NCBI RefSeq assembly: GCF_006539725.1
Contig: NZ_BJNO01000031.1
Span: forward strand, 1 to 45,463
DNA: 45,463 nt
Direction: 5' to 3'
Source of the DNA: Klebsiella terrigena
GTDB lineage: Bacteria; Pseudomonadota; Gammaproteobacteria; Enterobacterales; Enterobacteriaceae
Part shown: positions 24,503-34,249 of the stretch, piece by piece
Position numbering within the stretch: the first letter of the stretch is position 1
How the letters are laid out: each line of letters starts with the position of its first letter
Notes under the pieces: generated by a model
Told to the model about the DNA's origin: nothing
Seen by the model: the letters and a program-made list of their open reading frames with translations, nothing else
Database searches by the model: none
Position numbers and translations under genes: made by a program

Positions 24503-27500
24503 TGGATATATCCCGCCAGTTTATCAATAATCCCGTCCGCGTCTGGCTGACCATTCTGCTGCTGGGCGTAGGCGGTATTTTCGCCCTGCTCAATATCGGC
24601 CGTCTGGAAGATCCGGCGTTTACGATTAAAACCGCCGTGGTCATTACCCACTATCCGGGGGCATCGGCTCAGCAGGTCGAGGAAGAGGTCACTCTGCCGC
24701 TGGAAAATGCCCTGCAGCAGCTGCCCTACCTGGATAACGTCAGCTCTATCTCCTCCAACGGGCTGTCGCAGATAACCGTAAACATCGCCTCGAACTATCA
24801 CTCCAGCGAGCTGCCGCAGATATGGGACGAGCTGCGGCGCCGGGTGGGCGACGCGGCCCGGCTCTTCCCGCCCGGCGTGGTTGCCCCCTTCGTAAACGAT
24901 GATTTCGGCGATGTGTTTGGCTTTTTCTTTGCTATTTCCGGCGACAGCTTTACCAATCCGGAACTGGTTCGCTATGCCGAGCAGCTGCGCCGGGAGCTGG
25001 TACTGGTACCCGGCGTCGGCAAGGTCGCCATCGGCGGCGCGATCCCGCAGCAAATTAATATTGATATCTCGCTGCCCAAAATGGCGGCCCGCGGCATTAC
25101 GCTGAATCAGCTTTCCGCCATTCTCAGCCGCCTGAACGTCGTCTCCAGCGCCGGGGAGATTAAATCCGGCAGCGAGTCCATTCGCCTGCATCCGACCGGG
25201 GAATTTGAGAATCTCGACGAGCTGGGCGATCTGCCCATCAACCCCCACGGCACCGGGGCGACGACCCGGCTGCGGGATATTGCCACCCTCTCGCGCGGGC
25301 TGAGCGAATCGCCCTCCAGCATCTACCACGCCAACGGTCGCCAGGCGGTGACAATGGGCGTTTCGTTCATCCCCGGCGTCAACGTCATCGACGTTGGCCA
25401 CGCGCTGGAGGCGAGGCTTGAGCAAATGTCGGCGGAAAAACCTGCCGGGATTAAAATCGATCTGTTCTACGATCAGGCGGCCGAAGTCGGCCAGTCGGTT
25501 AGCGGCTTTATCACCAACTTCCTGATGGCGCTGGCCATTGTTGTCGGCGTGCTGCTGATCTTCATGGGCGTGCGCAGCGGCATTATTATCGCTTTCTCGC
25601 TGGCGCTTAACGTGCTGGGCACGCTGCTAATTATGTACCTGTGGGGCATTGAGCTGCAGCGGATTTCGCTGGGCGCGCTTATTATCGCCCTCAGCATGCT
25701 GGTCGATAACGCCATCGTCATCGTCGAAGGGGTGCTGATTGCCCGCCAGCAGGGATCGACGCTGCTGACCGCCGTTAACTACGTTATCCGCCGATCCGCC
25801 CTGCCCCTGCTGGGGGCGACCGTGATTGCGATCCTCGCCTTCGCGCCGATCGGCCTGTCGCAGGACTCGACGGGGGAATACTGTAAGTCACTGTTCCAGG
25901 TGCTGTTAATCTCGCTGATGCTCAGCTGGTTCTCGGCGCTCACCATCACCCCGGTGCTGATCAAATGGTGGCTGTTTAAAGGCGCGGCGTCCCCGACGCC
26001 GGCCGCCGAGGCCGATCCCTACCGCGGGCGCTTTTACCGCAGCTATCAGCAGATCCTTAACGCCCTGCTGATGCGCAAAACCATCACCCTCGTGCTGATG
26101 GCGGCGCTGCTGGGCGGCGCTATCTGGGGATTCGGTTCGGTGCGGCAGAACTTTTTCCCTTCATCAAACACGCCGATCTTCTTCGTTGACCTGTGGCTGC
26201 CCTACGGTACCGATATTGCGGCAACCGAAAAAATGGCCAGCGATATCGAAACGACGATTAACGGCCAGCCTGGGGTCGTCACCACCGTGGCTACCGTCGG
26301 TCAGGGCAGCATGCGCTTTATCCTCACCTACAGCGGCCAGCGGCAGTACAGCAACTATGCGCAGATTATGGTTCGCATGGACGATCGGCGCAGCATCGAC
26401 GCCCTGACGCGCCACGTTGACGCCTATATTGCGCGCAACTATCCGCAGGTCAACGCCAGCAGCAAGCGGGTGATGTTCGGTCCGTCCGGCGACAGCGCGA
26501 TCGAGGTGCGTATCAAAGGCCCGGATCCCGACAGATTACGGCTGATAGCCAGCCAGGTGAGCACCATCCTCTCCGCGGATCCGGCCGCCGGCAGCGTGCG
26601 TAACGACTGGCAGAACCGCAGTAAAACGATCCGACCGCAGTACTCGACCACCCTCGGGCGCGAGCTGGGAGTGGATAAACAGGATATCGACAGCGCGCTG
26701 CAGATGAACTTCACCGGCAGCCGCGTCGGGCTGTACCGCGAAGGCGCCGATCTGCTGCCGGTGGTGGTCCGTCCGCCGGCCGCCGAACGTCAGGATGCTA
26801 ACCATCTCAACAACGTGCTGGTGTGGAGCCAGAGCCGGCAGCAGTACATCCCGTTGAGCAACGTGGTCAGCGACTTTACCCTTGAATGGGAAGATCCGTT
26901 GATTCTGCGCCGCGACCGCAGCCGCGTACTGACGGTGATGACCGACCCCGACCCTCTGAGCAACCAAACCTCGGGGGATATTCTGGCGCGGGTGCAGCCG
27001 CAGATTAACGCGATCAGCCTGCCGCACGGCTACAGCATTGAGTGGGGAGGCGATGCCGAGAACTCCAGCGAAGCGCAGCAGGGGCTCTTCACCACCCTGC
27101 CGCTAGGCTATCTGGTGATGTTTGTCATCACCGTGCTGATGTTCAGCTCGCTGAAAAATGCGGTTGCCATCTGGCTGACCGTGCCGCTGGCGCTTATCGG
27201 CGTGACCCCGGGCTTTTTAATTACCGGCATACCTTTCGGCTTTATGGCGCTGATCGGTTTGCTCAGCCTGAGCGGAATGCTTATCCGCAACGGCATCGTG
27301 CTGGTGGAAGAGATTGAACAGCAGAAACAGGAAAAACCGCAGCACCAGGCAATTATCTATGCCGCAACCTCGCGCTTACGCCCTATACTGCTCACGGCCT
27401 TCACCACCGTGCTCGGGCTGGCGCCGCTGCTGCTGGACGTCTTCTTCCAGAGCATGGCGGTTGTTATCATGTTTGGGCTGGGTTTTGCGACCATCCTGAC

Positions 27501-27564
27501 GCTACTGGTTCTTCCGGTTATTTACGCCTGTTTCCACCCTAAGGATATGCAGCAAGCACAATGA
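24502..27564 (+). CDS. RND multidrug efflux pump (HAE1-type, AcrB/TriC-like)
   Basis: A 1020-aa inner-membrane RND pump with twelve expected transmembrane helices and two large periplasmic loops. TM4 carries MLVDNAIVIVEG, one Asp followed by Asn where AcrB has Asp407-Asp408; TM10 carries GMLIRNGIVLVEE, with Arg at the place of AcrB Lys940. Both variants occur in TriC-like branches, so proton coupling probably differs in detail, not in kind. It overlaps the adaptor gene by one base and the acyltransferase by ATGA. Substrates unknown. Confidence 0.92.
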   Translation: MDISRQFINNPVRVWLTILLLGVGGIFALLNIGRLEDPAFTIKTAVVITHYPGASAQQVEEEVTLPLENALQQLPYLDNVSSISSNGLSQITVNIASNYHSSELPQIWDELRRRVGDAARLFPPGVVAPFVNDDFGDVFGFFFAISGDSFTNPELVRYAEQLRRELVLVPGVGKVAIGGAIPQQINIDISLPKMAARGITLNQLSAILSRLNVVSSAGEIKSGSESIRLHPTGEFENLDELGDLPINPHGTGATTRLRDIATLSRGLSESPSSIYHANGRQAVTMGVSFIPGVNVIDVGHALEARLEQMSAEKPAGIKIDLFYDQAAEVGQSVSGFITNFLMALAIVVGVLLIFMGVRSGIIIAFSLALNVLGTLLIMYLWGIELQRISLGALIIALSMLVDNAIVIVEGVLIARQQGSTLLTAVNYVIRRSALPLLGATVIAILAFAPIGLSQDSTGEYCKSLFQVLLISLMLSWFSALTITPVLIKWWLFKGAASPTPAAEADPYRGRFYRSYQQILNALLMRKTITLVLMAALLGGAIWGFGSVRQNFFPSSNTPIFFVDLWLPYGTDIAATEKMASDIETTINGQPGVVTTVATVGQGSMRFILTYSGQRQYSNYAQIMVRMDDRRSIDALTRHVDAYIARNYPQVNASSKRVMFGPSGDSAIEVRIKGPDPDRLRLIASQVSTILSADPAAGSVRNDWQNRSKTIRPQYSTTLGRELGVDKQDIDSALQMNFTGSRVGLYREGADLLPVVVRPPAAERQDANHLNNVLVWSQSRQQYIPLSNVVSDFTLEWEDPLILRRDRSRVLTVMTDPDPLSNQTSGDILARVQPQINAISLPHGYSIEWGGDAENSSEAQQGLFTTLPLGYLVMFVITVLMFSSLKNAVAIWLTVPLALIGVTPGFLITGIPFGFMALIGLLSLSGMLIRNGIVLVEEIEQQKQEKPQHQAIIYAATSRLRPILLTAFTTVLGLAPLLLDVFFQSMAVVIMFGLGFATILTLLVLPVIYACFHPKDMQQAQ

Positions 27565-28526
27565 ACACCACCGGGTTAAATATTATTAAAACGCTGGGAT
27601 GCATGACGGCGGTAACGTTCTTTACCATCTATAACACCTGGGATCTGTATGATTACGATTATCACTGGATCCTCGGCTTTCTGACGTTTGTCTCGACCAT
27701 CGCCACTCCGCTATTTTTTGTGGTGGCGGGCTATCTCGACGCCCAGTCCCGGCACGGCGAGCGCTGGCAGATGGGCAAAATTAAAAGCGTGGTTATCGTC
27801 TTCCTTTTCTGGATGACGATTTACTACCTCTTTGAGCCCTACCAGCGCGGCTATCTGATTCAGCCGTGGTTTGTCTTTACCTTTATTGTGATCTATACCT
27901 TCCACCCGCTGATCGAGTGGCTCAGCCTGCGCAGAAGGATCTTTTTTAGCGCGGTGTTTGCCCTGCTGCTGTTCTCCTACGGCTACGATCTGCTGGCGGC
28001 ACTCTATCCCGACGTTCATGTGCTAAGCCTGGCGCCGCAGTATCGCCTGTGGACCTGGCTGTTGTTCTATTTAACCGGCCAGCTGTTTAACGAGCCAATG
28101 GTCGTGCGCTGGCTGACTCGCGATAAAGTGGTAAAAGCCGCGATGTGTGCCATACCGTTTATTTATCTTTTCACCTGGTTTTACGAACGCCATTTCTTTT
28201 TCGCCCTGTTTAAGGCCGACAGAAATGCGTTCCTGCTCACCGGTTCGCAAATTTATATTCTGGTGGTGGCGCTGGTTATTGCGGCTAACGGCGTTCGTTT
28301 TCGTAAAAACAGCGAGTTTAAGGAGAGTATTCTGGCGGCAATCAGCAAAACGATGACCGGGGTCTATATCCTCCACTACTCAGTTTTTCATCTCCTGAGC
28401 TCCCTTATCCCGATCGGTTCGCTGAGCACAAAATTAATGCTGATTGCCCTGACGTTTGTCGCCTCGGTATTGATTTCAATGCTGGTGTTATCAAACCCGG
28501 TCGCTAAAAAGGTGATCACCCTTTAA
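27561..28526 (+). CDS. Acyltransferase-3-like multipass membrane protein
   Basis: A 321-aa protein with about ten transmembrane helices. The N-terminus (LNIIKTLGCMTAVTFFTIYN) and TPLFFVVAGYLDAQS (~51-65) follow the pattern of acyltransferase family 3, in which the N-terminal helix carries the catalytic His in many members (H is not obvious here) and FFxxSG/AGY lies at the end of a helix. Family members acylate surface sugars, lipids or peptides. The ATGA overlap with the pump makes it the third gene of the operon. No catalytic His in TM1 is visible, so activity is uncertain. Confidence 0.75.
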   Translation: MNTTGLNIIKTLGCMTAVTFFTIYNTWDLYDYDYHWILGFLTFVSTIATPLFFVVAGYLDAQSRHGERWQMGKIKSVVIVFLFWMTIYYLFEPYQRGYLIQPWFVFTFIVIYTFHPLIEWLSLRRRIFFSAVFALLLFSYGYDLLAALYPDVHVLSLAPQYRLWTWLLFYLTGQLFNEPMVVRWLTRDKVVKAAMCAIPFIYLFTWFYERHFFFALFKADRNAFLLTGSQIYILVVALVIAANGVRFRKNSEFKESILAAISKTMTGVYILHYSVFHLLSSLIPIGSLSTKLMLIALTFVASVLISMLVLSNPVAKKVITL

Positions 28527-28535
28527 GCCTTCCGC

Positions 28536-28555
28536 CCCGGCCTGGCGCCGGGTTT
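28536..28555 (+). terminator. Terminator between the RND operon and pagP
   Basis: CCCGGC (28536-28541) pairs with GCCGGG (28547-28552), followed by TTT. It lies ten bases after the acyltransferase stop and overlaps the end of the convergent pagP, so it would end rightward transcription. The stem is short. Confidence 0.45.
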
Positions 28556-29129
28556 AAAAACCATAGCGCAGCCAGGCAAAGAGGACGTTACCGTTATTAT
28601 AGGTGCCGGGAATATAGGTAAACTGCACGCTAAGCCGCTGATAGCTTGCGGAAAATAGCGGCAGGATAATCGGTAGCGGCACGTAATTAGCGAAATCATC
28701 GCGCGCGGTAATTCCGGCGGTCACCCCGAGCCCGAGGCGGAAATCGCGGGCGCTATCCAGATACCAGCCCTTCTCCCAGCCGTAGCCGATGATGGGCTGC
28801 CACTCGTTATGCGAATCCTTAAACATCATGGCGTACAGCGAGCTCCAGTCGCCGTCATCGTGGTAGCGAGAGAAGCCGAAGCCGCCGCCCCAGGGCATCT
28901 CGTTGTAGTTATCCGTTTTCTCTTTATCGTAGGTTAAGCGGTTATGCCAGCTAAGAAACGGCAGATACAGGTCATAGTTTTGCGGCTCATTCCAGGTTTG
29001 CGAAACATCATTTTTTAACCAGTCCCACCAGCCGCTGATGCGCTGTTCACCGTAAACGCCCTTTTCAGCCCGCGCCGCAGAGGCAAAAATAATCAGAGCT
29101 GCCAATACCATCAGCCGACAACGTTGCAT
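28554..29129 (-). CDS. pagP: PagP lipid A palmitoyltransferase
   Basis: A 191-aa outer-membrane beta-barrel enzyme that moves palmitate from phospholipid to lipid A. There is a signal peptide ending in ASAARA, then the catalytic His in [10 protein letters not shown] and the Asp-Ser pair in [10 protein letters not shown] (H33, D76 and S77 of the mature E. coli enzyme). DYDKEKT-like [19 protein letters not shown] and [17 protein letters not shown] match E. coli PagP almost exactly. I start at ATG 29129 (AAGGAAAAG upstream). It converges on the RND-acyltransferase operon. Whether it is the only copy in the genome is unknown; in Klebsiella-type genomes a second one is possible. Confidence 0.95.
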   Translation of the reverse strand: MQRCRLMVLAALIIFASAARAEKGVYGEQRISGWWDWLKNDVSQTWNEPQNYDLYLPFLSWHNRLTYDKEKTDNYNEMPWGGGFGFSRYHDDGDWSSLYAMMFKDSHNEWQPIIGYGWEKGWYLDSARDFRLGLGVTAGITARDDFANYVPLPIILPLFSASYQRLSVQFTYIPGTYNNGNVLFAWLRYGF

Positions 29130-29354
29130 AGGCTTTTCCTTATAGATAATTTCCACTGGGTTTTTATTCCGGGAATAATAACCGCGCTTTGCAAATGTCG
29201 TGGCGGCATTTTACCGGTAATACGCGCCCCTTATGATCAGTATATATAACAACCGGCAGGGCAGTTGCCAATAGCAGCAGAACATATCATTTCATAGCAG
29301 CGGGGATTATCATGACGCTAATGAATGATTTTGCAGGCGGTGCTCGAAAAATAA

Positions 29355-30287
29355 ATGGATGTCATAAGCATTATTATGTCGGCGGGAAAGTCCTCGGTTA
29401 ACGTCGCGCTTTATACCCTGCTACCCATTATGGTAGTGATGCTGATCATCATGAAATATCTGGAAGTGCGCGGGGTGCTCGACGTTATCGTCCGCTGGGT
29501 GGCGCCGCTGCTCAAGCCGTTTGGTTTAACCGGGATGAGCGCTTTTGCCCTGATCCAGATGAATTTTGTCAGCTTTGCCGCCCCGCTGGCAACCCTGTCG
29601 ATTATGGATAAACGCGGCGTCTCGGACCGGCAGATGGCCGCGACTCTGGCCATGGTCTTTGCTATGGGTCAAGGCAACGTCTTCTACCCTCTCGCGCCCT
29701 TCGGCCTGCACTGGATGGCCTCGATAATCATTTCGATTGTTGGCGGGCTGTGCGCGGCCGCGGCAACCTGGTACTTCACCGGCCGGCGGCTGTCGACCGT
29801 CGAAAACGCCCGCGCGGAGGCGCTACCCACCGCGGAGCAAAATAGCCAGGGGATCATTTCCGTTATCAACAGCGCCGGCTCCGACGCGATTCGCCTGGCC
29901 CTCGGCGCCGTGCCGATGCTGATCCTGTCGCTCACCATCGTCGGGCTGGTGCAGGCTGCCGGGCTGATTGATATGCTGCAGCGCCTGTTGATGCCGCTGC
30001 TGCTGTGGCTGCATATCCCGGAAAACTTCGTCCTGCCGGCGCTGGTCAAATGCGTGGCCGGCGGCACGGCCTACTTTGGCGTGATCTCTGAATTGCTTCA
30101 GCAGGGCAAGGTCACCGCCAGCCAAATTAACGCCTCCGCCGGGCTGTTGATTCAAACCTTCGATCTGCCGGGAATCGGCATTTTTCTTGGCGTCAGCTCG
30201 CGGTTTGTCCGCCTGTTCCGCTTTGTCGCGCCTGGCGCCATGGTTGGCATCGCGGTGCGCACCCTGATGCACGTCTCGCTATTTTGA
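29355..30287 (+). CDS. Nucleoside-recognition (Gate) domain membrane protein
   Basis: A 310-aa protein with about eight transmembrane helices and two similar halves. The sections PIMVVMLIIMKYLEVRGVLD and MNFVSFAAPLATLSIMDKRG, and later TAYFGVISELLQQGKV, are typical of the nucleoside-recognition/Gate family (SpmA/SpmB, YjiG/YjiH, CNT-like pores). Family members are thought to be transporters, substrate unknown. It stands alone; its 3' end overlaps the convergent hydrolase by nine bases. Confidence 0.8.
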   Translation: MDVISIIMSAGKSSVNVALYTLLPIMVVMLIIMKYLEVRGVLDVIVRWVAPLLKPFGLTGMSAFALIQMNFVSFAAPLATLSIMDKRGVSDRQMAATLAMVFAMGQGNVFYPLAPFGLHWMASIIISIVGGLCAAAATWYFTGRRLSTVENARAEALPTAEQNSQGIISVINSAGSDAIRLALGAVPMLILSLTIVGLVQAAGLIDMLQRLLMPLLLWLHIPENFVLPALVKCVAGGTAYFGVISELLQQGKVTASQINASAGLLIQTFDLPGIGIFLGVSSRFVRLFRFVAPGAMVGIAVRTLMHVSLF

Positions 30288-31838
30288 GGCCTCAACCCGC
30301 GCTTCAGGCTGCAGACAGGCCCGCATATCAGGCTGGAAGCCGCAGCCGATGCGCTGGTCGATGCGCGCCATCATAAACGGGAAGAACGGGTTGGAGGTCA
30401 CGCGCATCAGCGTATCCAGCCCGACGCTAAGGCTGGAGGTCTCTCCCCGTAGCGAAATCGTACCGATGCTAATACCGTAAAGGTTCTTCTCCGTCGGCTC
30501 GCGGCCGTACAGGGAGTCGTTCAGCGGGAACGGCACCGCCACGTGCGAGAGCGAATACATATCCTGCGGCCACGCCAGGTTCAGCGGCGTCACCCGCTCC
30601 GCTTTTTCTCCTGCCGGCGTGGTGCGGGCCACCGTCTCATAGGTGATGGGCGAGGCGTTGGTGATCACCGTGGTGCTGTATTGCCGCGGCGCGGGCGGCA
30701 GAAGCGCGCTGACCGCAGAGTAGAGCGCAGGACGGAACAGCGCCCGCAGGTTGGCGGCCTGGTTGATATCAAAAATCACCAGCTCGCTGCCGTTTTGCGG
30801 CAGGTAGCGATACAGCGAATCAACCACCGCCCGGGTGCTCACCGTGGAGTCCATGACCGACTGGAAGGTCAGCACCGGCGGCAGCGCGGCAAGCCGCTGG
30901 CTGCGGGAGGCCTGGACTATCTGCTCCTGCAGCGCCTGGGTTAACAGCCACGACTGGCGGGCCGCCTTCACCGGAAACGAGTTGTACTTATAAGGATTAA
31001 ACTCGGGCACCACGTTCAGCCATGCCGCCCGGGCAAAGGCCGGAAACACCGCCGGCAGCCCCGTCAGCCCGGCAAAACGGGCAAATGCCGTCACCCCGAT
31101 CATCGGCGATAGCAGGACTATCTGCTGCGGCTCGGGCAGGGCATTATCATCCAGCGCATCGAGCGCATACTTCAGCGCCAGCGCGCCGCCGTTGGAGTAG
31201 CCGATCACGTGCAGCGGTACCTTCGGCCCGCCCAGCCGCGTCGCTTCGCGTACCGCCAGCCGCGTTGTCGCCATCCACGCCTGCCAGTCAACGGCGGTCA
31301 GCGATCCCGGCGCGGTGCCGTGTCCCGGCAGCCTCGGCACCACCGCTACGAACCCCTGCTGCTGATAGGCTTTTGCCAGATAGCGCACGCTGTAGGGCGA
31401 GTCCGTCAGCCCGTGCAGCAGCACCGCGGTACCGCGCGGCTTTCCCTCCGGCAGCAGCACGAAGGAGCGGTTCCAGTTAGGCTGAAACTTCTCCGGGTAG
31501 ACCTCGCTTTGGGCATAAAAACGGTTGAGCGGCGTTTTTTCATCATCAGGAAGCGCATCGGTCAGCTGGGTTTTCATCTGCTGAAAAATAGCCCCCTCCC
31601 GCGCCAGATATCCGGCGAAGGTGGTGCGGTCAATCTCAGCCGCCGACATTTCATCGGCGGACCAGGTATGCCACGAATGCAGCGCAGGCCCGCGCTGGGT
31701 TTCATAAATACGTCCGGCAAAAAAAACGCCAATCACGATAAGCAGGCCCACGGCGATTTTTTTCACCAGCGAGGCGACTTTTAAACCAGCTTTATTCAGG
31801 TATCGGGTAAAGCGCATCATTGCCATATCGCTGTCCAT
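30279..31838 (-). CDS. Membrane-anchored alpha/beta hydrolase (lipase/esterase-like)
   Basis: About 519 aa from the ATG at 31838. A single N-terminal transmembrane helix (KKIAVGLLIVIGVFFAGRIY) anchors a periplasm-facing or cytoplasmic hydrolase domain: oxyanion region LLHGLTDSP, nucleophile elbow GYSNGG (Ser ~215), and VVPRLPGHG after a beta strand. The long extra C-terminal part is not recognised. Starts at 31871 and 31922 would lengthen the N-terminus; none has a good ribosome site, so the start is uncertain. It overlaps the convergent Gate gene by nine bases. Substrate unknown; acyl ester most likely. Confidence 0.82.
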   Translation of the reverse strand: MDSDMAMMRFTRYLNKAGLKVASLVKKIAVGLLIVIGVFFAGRIYETQRGPALHSWHTWSADEMSAAEIDRTTFAGYLAREGAIFQQMKTQLTDALPDDEKTPLNRFYAQSEVYPEKFQPNWNRSFVLLPEGKPRGTAVLLHGLTDSPYSVRYLAKAYQQQGFVAVVPRLPGHGTAPGSLTAVDWQAWMATTRLAVREATRLGGPKVPLHVIGYSNGGALALKYALDALDDNALPEPQQIVLLSPMIGVTAFARFAGLTGLPAVFPAFARAAWLNVVPEFNPYKYNSFPVKAARQSWLLTQALQEQIVQASRSQRLAALPPVLTFQSVMDSTVSTRAVVDSLYRYLPQNGSELVIFDINQAANLRALFRPALYSAVSALLPPAPRQYSTTVITNASPITYETVARTTPAGEKAERVTPLNLAWPQDMYSLSHVAVPFPLNDSLYGREPTEKNLYGISIGTISLRGETSSLSVGLDTLMRVTSNPFFPFMMARIDQRIGCGFQPDMRACLQPEARVEASK

Positions 31839-32008
31839 TTTCTTTGCCGTATATGACGACCGTTTGCGCATTAGCGCATTGGTGTCTATGTGATTAAAGC
31901 CTGCGAGACGCTTTTTAAACATAGACTAAACCGAAAGGCTATTCTTATTGTCAGAAGAGCAGCAAAAGACAATTATCGCCAGGAATATAACAGGCCAGGG
32001 AGAAAGAG

Positions 32009-32254
32009 ATGGAGTGGTGGGTAAAAAAGGTCTGCACCGAAACGACCCGCGTGGTTTTACAAAGCGGCCAGCTGCTGATCATTGCCGAGATTGAACCCTG
32101 CCGCTGCGGCTTAAAAATCGGCGATAAGCTCACGCCGCTGGCGAACGCCCGCTACAGCATCAACGACGATCCCGCGGTAACCCTGAAGGTGCAAAAGGCG
32201 ACGCACTTCAGCGCCGAGCGCTGGGCCGATAGCGCGCATTCCGTCGCCGAATAG
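32009..32254 (+). CDS. Small soluble protein, unrecognised
   Basis: An 81-aa frame with a plausible ribosome site (AGGGAGA) and ordered composition: MEWWVKKVCTETTRVV, a CRC triplet in IEPCRCGLKIGD, and a mixed strand/helix pattern. It sits alone between the divergent hydrolase and amn. No family recognised. A minus-strand frame over the same bases is less protein-like. Confidence 0.55.
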   Translation: MEWWVKKVCTETTRVVLQSGQLLIIAEIEPCRCGLKIGDKLTPLANARYSINDDPAVTLKVQKATHFSAERWADSAHSVAE

Positions 32255-32386
32255 CCGCCAGTAATCATCACCAACTGTTTCTATTTGCAGTATTTTCATC
32301 GCTCAGCCGGTGAAATTCCCCTTCGCTCTTTTCGGTCTGTGACATACTATCGAACACGTCAGCAGACCTGAAACAAGGAGCGAATG

Positions 32387-33841
32387 ATGAACCACAAGGC
32401 CGCCAGTCTGACCCCGGAACAAGCGCTGAGTCAGCTAGAAACGCAGTATGAGCAGTCGGTCAATGCGCTACGTAAAGCCATTGGCGAGTACATCAACCAC
32501 AACGAGCTCCCTGACGAGACCGTCCGTGCCCAGGGGCTGTTTGTCTATCCCCTGCTGTCCGTATCCTGGGATGGCGCCGATCACAAGGCCCTCAAAACCC
32601 GCGCCTGGGGCCGCTTCACCCACGCCGGTTGCTACAGCACCACCATTACCAATCCTAAGCTATTTCGCACCTACCTCCTCGAACAGCTCACCCTGCTGTA
32701 TGAGGATTACGGCGCGCACATTAGCGTTGGGCTTTCGCAGCATGAAATTCCCTACCCTTACGTGATCGACGGTTCCGAGCTGACCCTCGATCGCTCGATG
32801 AGCGCGGGCCTGACTCGCCATTTCCCGACCACCGAGCTGTCGCAGATTGGCGATGAAACCGCCGACGGGATTTTCCACCCGACCGAAAACCACCCGCTTT
32901 CCCACTTCGATGCCCGACGCGTCGATTTCTCCCTCGCCCGCCTGCGCCACTACACCGGCACGCCGGTCGATCATTTCCAGCCGTACGTCCTGTTCACCAA
33001 CTACACCCGCTACGTGGATGAGTTCGTCCGCTGGGGCTGCAGCCAGATCCTCGATCCCGACAGCCCCTATATCGCGCTCTCCTGCGCCGGCGGGATCTGG
33101 ATCACCGCCGATACCGAAGCGCCGGAGCAGGCCGTGTCCGACCTGGCATGGAAAAAGCACCAGATGCCCGCCTGGCACCTGATCACCAAAGATGGCCAGG
33201 GGATCACCTTGATTAACATCGGCGTTGGCCCCTCTAACGCCAAGAATATCTGCGATCATCTGGCGGTGCTGCGCCCTGACGTGTGGCTGATGATTGGCCA
33301 CTGCGGCGGCCTGCGCGAAAGCCAGACCATCGGCGACTACGTGCTGGCGCACGCCTATCTGCGCGACGACCACGTGCTCGATGCGGTGCTGCCGCCGGAT
33401 ATCCCGATCCCCAGCATCGCCGAGGTCCAGCGCGCGCTGTACGACGCCACCAAGCAGATCAGCGGCATGCCGGGTGAAGAGGTTAAGCAGCGGCTGCGCA
33501 CCGGGACGGTGGTCACCACCGACGATCGCAACTGGGAGCTGCGCTATTCCGCCTCGGCGCTGCGTTTCAACCTCAGCCGCGCCGTCGCGATTGATATGGA
33601 AAGCGCGACTATCGCCGCTCAGGGCTACCGCTTCCGCGTCCCTTACGGCACCCTGCTGTGCGTCTCTGATAAACCGCTGCACGGTGAGATAAAGCTCCCC
33701 GGCCAGGCCAACCGTTTTTATGAAGGGGCTATTTCAGAGCATTTGCAGATTGGCATTAAGGCCATCGACCTCCTGCGGGCCGAAGGCGATCATATGCATT
33801 CGCGCAAGCTGCGCACCTTCAACGAACCGCCTTTCCGCTAG
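32387..33841 (+). CDS. amn: AMP nucleosidase
   Basis: AMP nucleosidase, 484 aa, which splits AMP into adenine and ribose 5-phosphate in purine salvage and energy-charge control. It matches E. coli Amn nearly throughout: GLFVYPLLSVSWDGA, GSELTLDRSMSAGLTR, LSHFDARRVDFSLARL and the C-terminal catalytic half with GHCGGLRESQ and IDMESATIAAQGYRFR (the nucleoside-phosphorylase-like active site). I start at the second ATG (32387), six bases after AAGGAG, matching the E. coli N-terminus. In E. coli amn lies between asnT and asnW, supporting my reading of the window edges. Confidence 0.97.
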   Translation: MNHKAASLTPEQALSQLETQYEQSVNALRKAIGEYINHNELPDETVRAQGLFVYPLLSVSWDGADHKALKTRAWGRFTHAGCYSTTITNPKLFRTYLLEQLTLLYEDYGAHISVGLSQHEIPYPYVIDGSELTLDRSMSAGLTRHFPTTELSQIGDETADGIFHPTENHPLSHFDARRVDFSLARLRHYTGTPVDHFQPYVLFTNYTRYVDEFVRWGCSQILDPDSPYIALSCAGGIWITADTEAPEQAVSDLAWKKHQMPAWHLITKDGQGITLINIGVGPSNAKNICDHLAVLRPDVWLMIGHCGGLRESQTIGDYVLAHAYLRDDHVLDAVLPPDIPIPSIAEVQRALYDATKQISGMPGEEVKQRLRTGTVVTTDDRNWELRYSASALRFNLSRAVAIDMESATIAAQGYRFRVPYGTLLCVSDKPLHGEIKLPGQANRFYEGAISEHLQIGIKAIDLLRAEGDHMHSRKLRTFNEPPFR

Positions 33842-33858
33842 CCTCCCTTCCCCGTACT

Positions 33859-33886
33859 CCCCTGGGCGCAACCCGGCGCCCAGGGG
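33859..33886 (+). terminator. Terminator hairpin after amn
   Basis: An 11-bp perfect stem (CCCCTGGGCGC, 33859-33869, with 33876-33886) and 6-base loop, 18 bases after the amn stop. No U-tract follows, so termination may be weak or Rho-assisted. Confidence 0.6.
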
Positions 33887-34249
33887 CACTCATTTCCAGA
33901 AACGCCCGCGGAGCGCCGAAAGGCTATCTCTTCATCACCGTCCTTTATCATTATGATAATAATTATCGCCCGGCAGATGATAATCCCGCGGCAACGGCAG
34001 CAGCCTCTCTCGCAGGCAGCGTCGTTTCGCCAATAAGTTCGATCGGCATCACAGTTGGCAACCCCGAAAACGCCATTCCTTTGAGCTGGCATACCTATTG
34101 CTACTTCTCGCCCGATAGGCAAAAACGTCTTTACGATCGTTATGCCGCGCAACAGACATCCCCCGCAGCTGCGGCAGTGCGACCTACGGTGACACCATCC
34201 GTCGGGCGTCGTTCGTATAAGGGACAGGACCCTGGAAACGGAGAAAAAT
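33887..34249. other. Intergenic region before the molybdenum hydroxylase operon
   Basis: About 360 bases; no gene seen on either strand despite open frames. It holds the promoter of the downstream operon. A patch of AT-rich sequence (33949-33974, with ATTATGATAATAATTAT) is the most promoter-like part. Confidence 0.4.

Noticed and set aside
32660-33682. 340-codon minus-strand frame opposite amn
   Set aside because: It is the antisense shadow of a near-certain AMP nucleosidase; GC-rich coding DNA opens such frames by chance and it has no ribosome site or family match.
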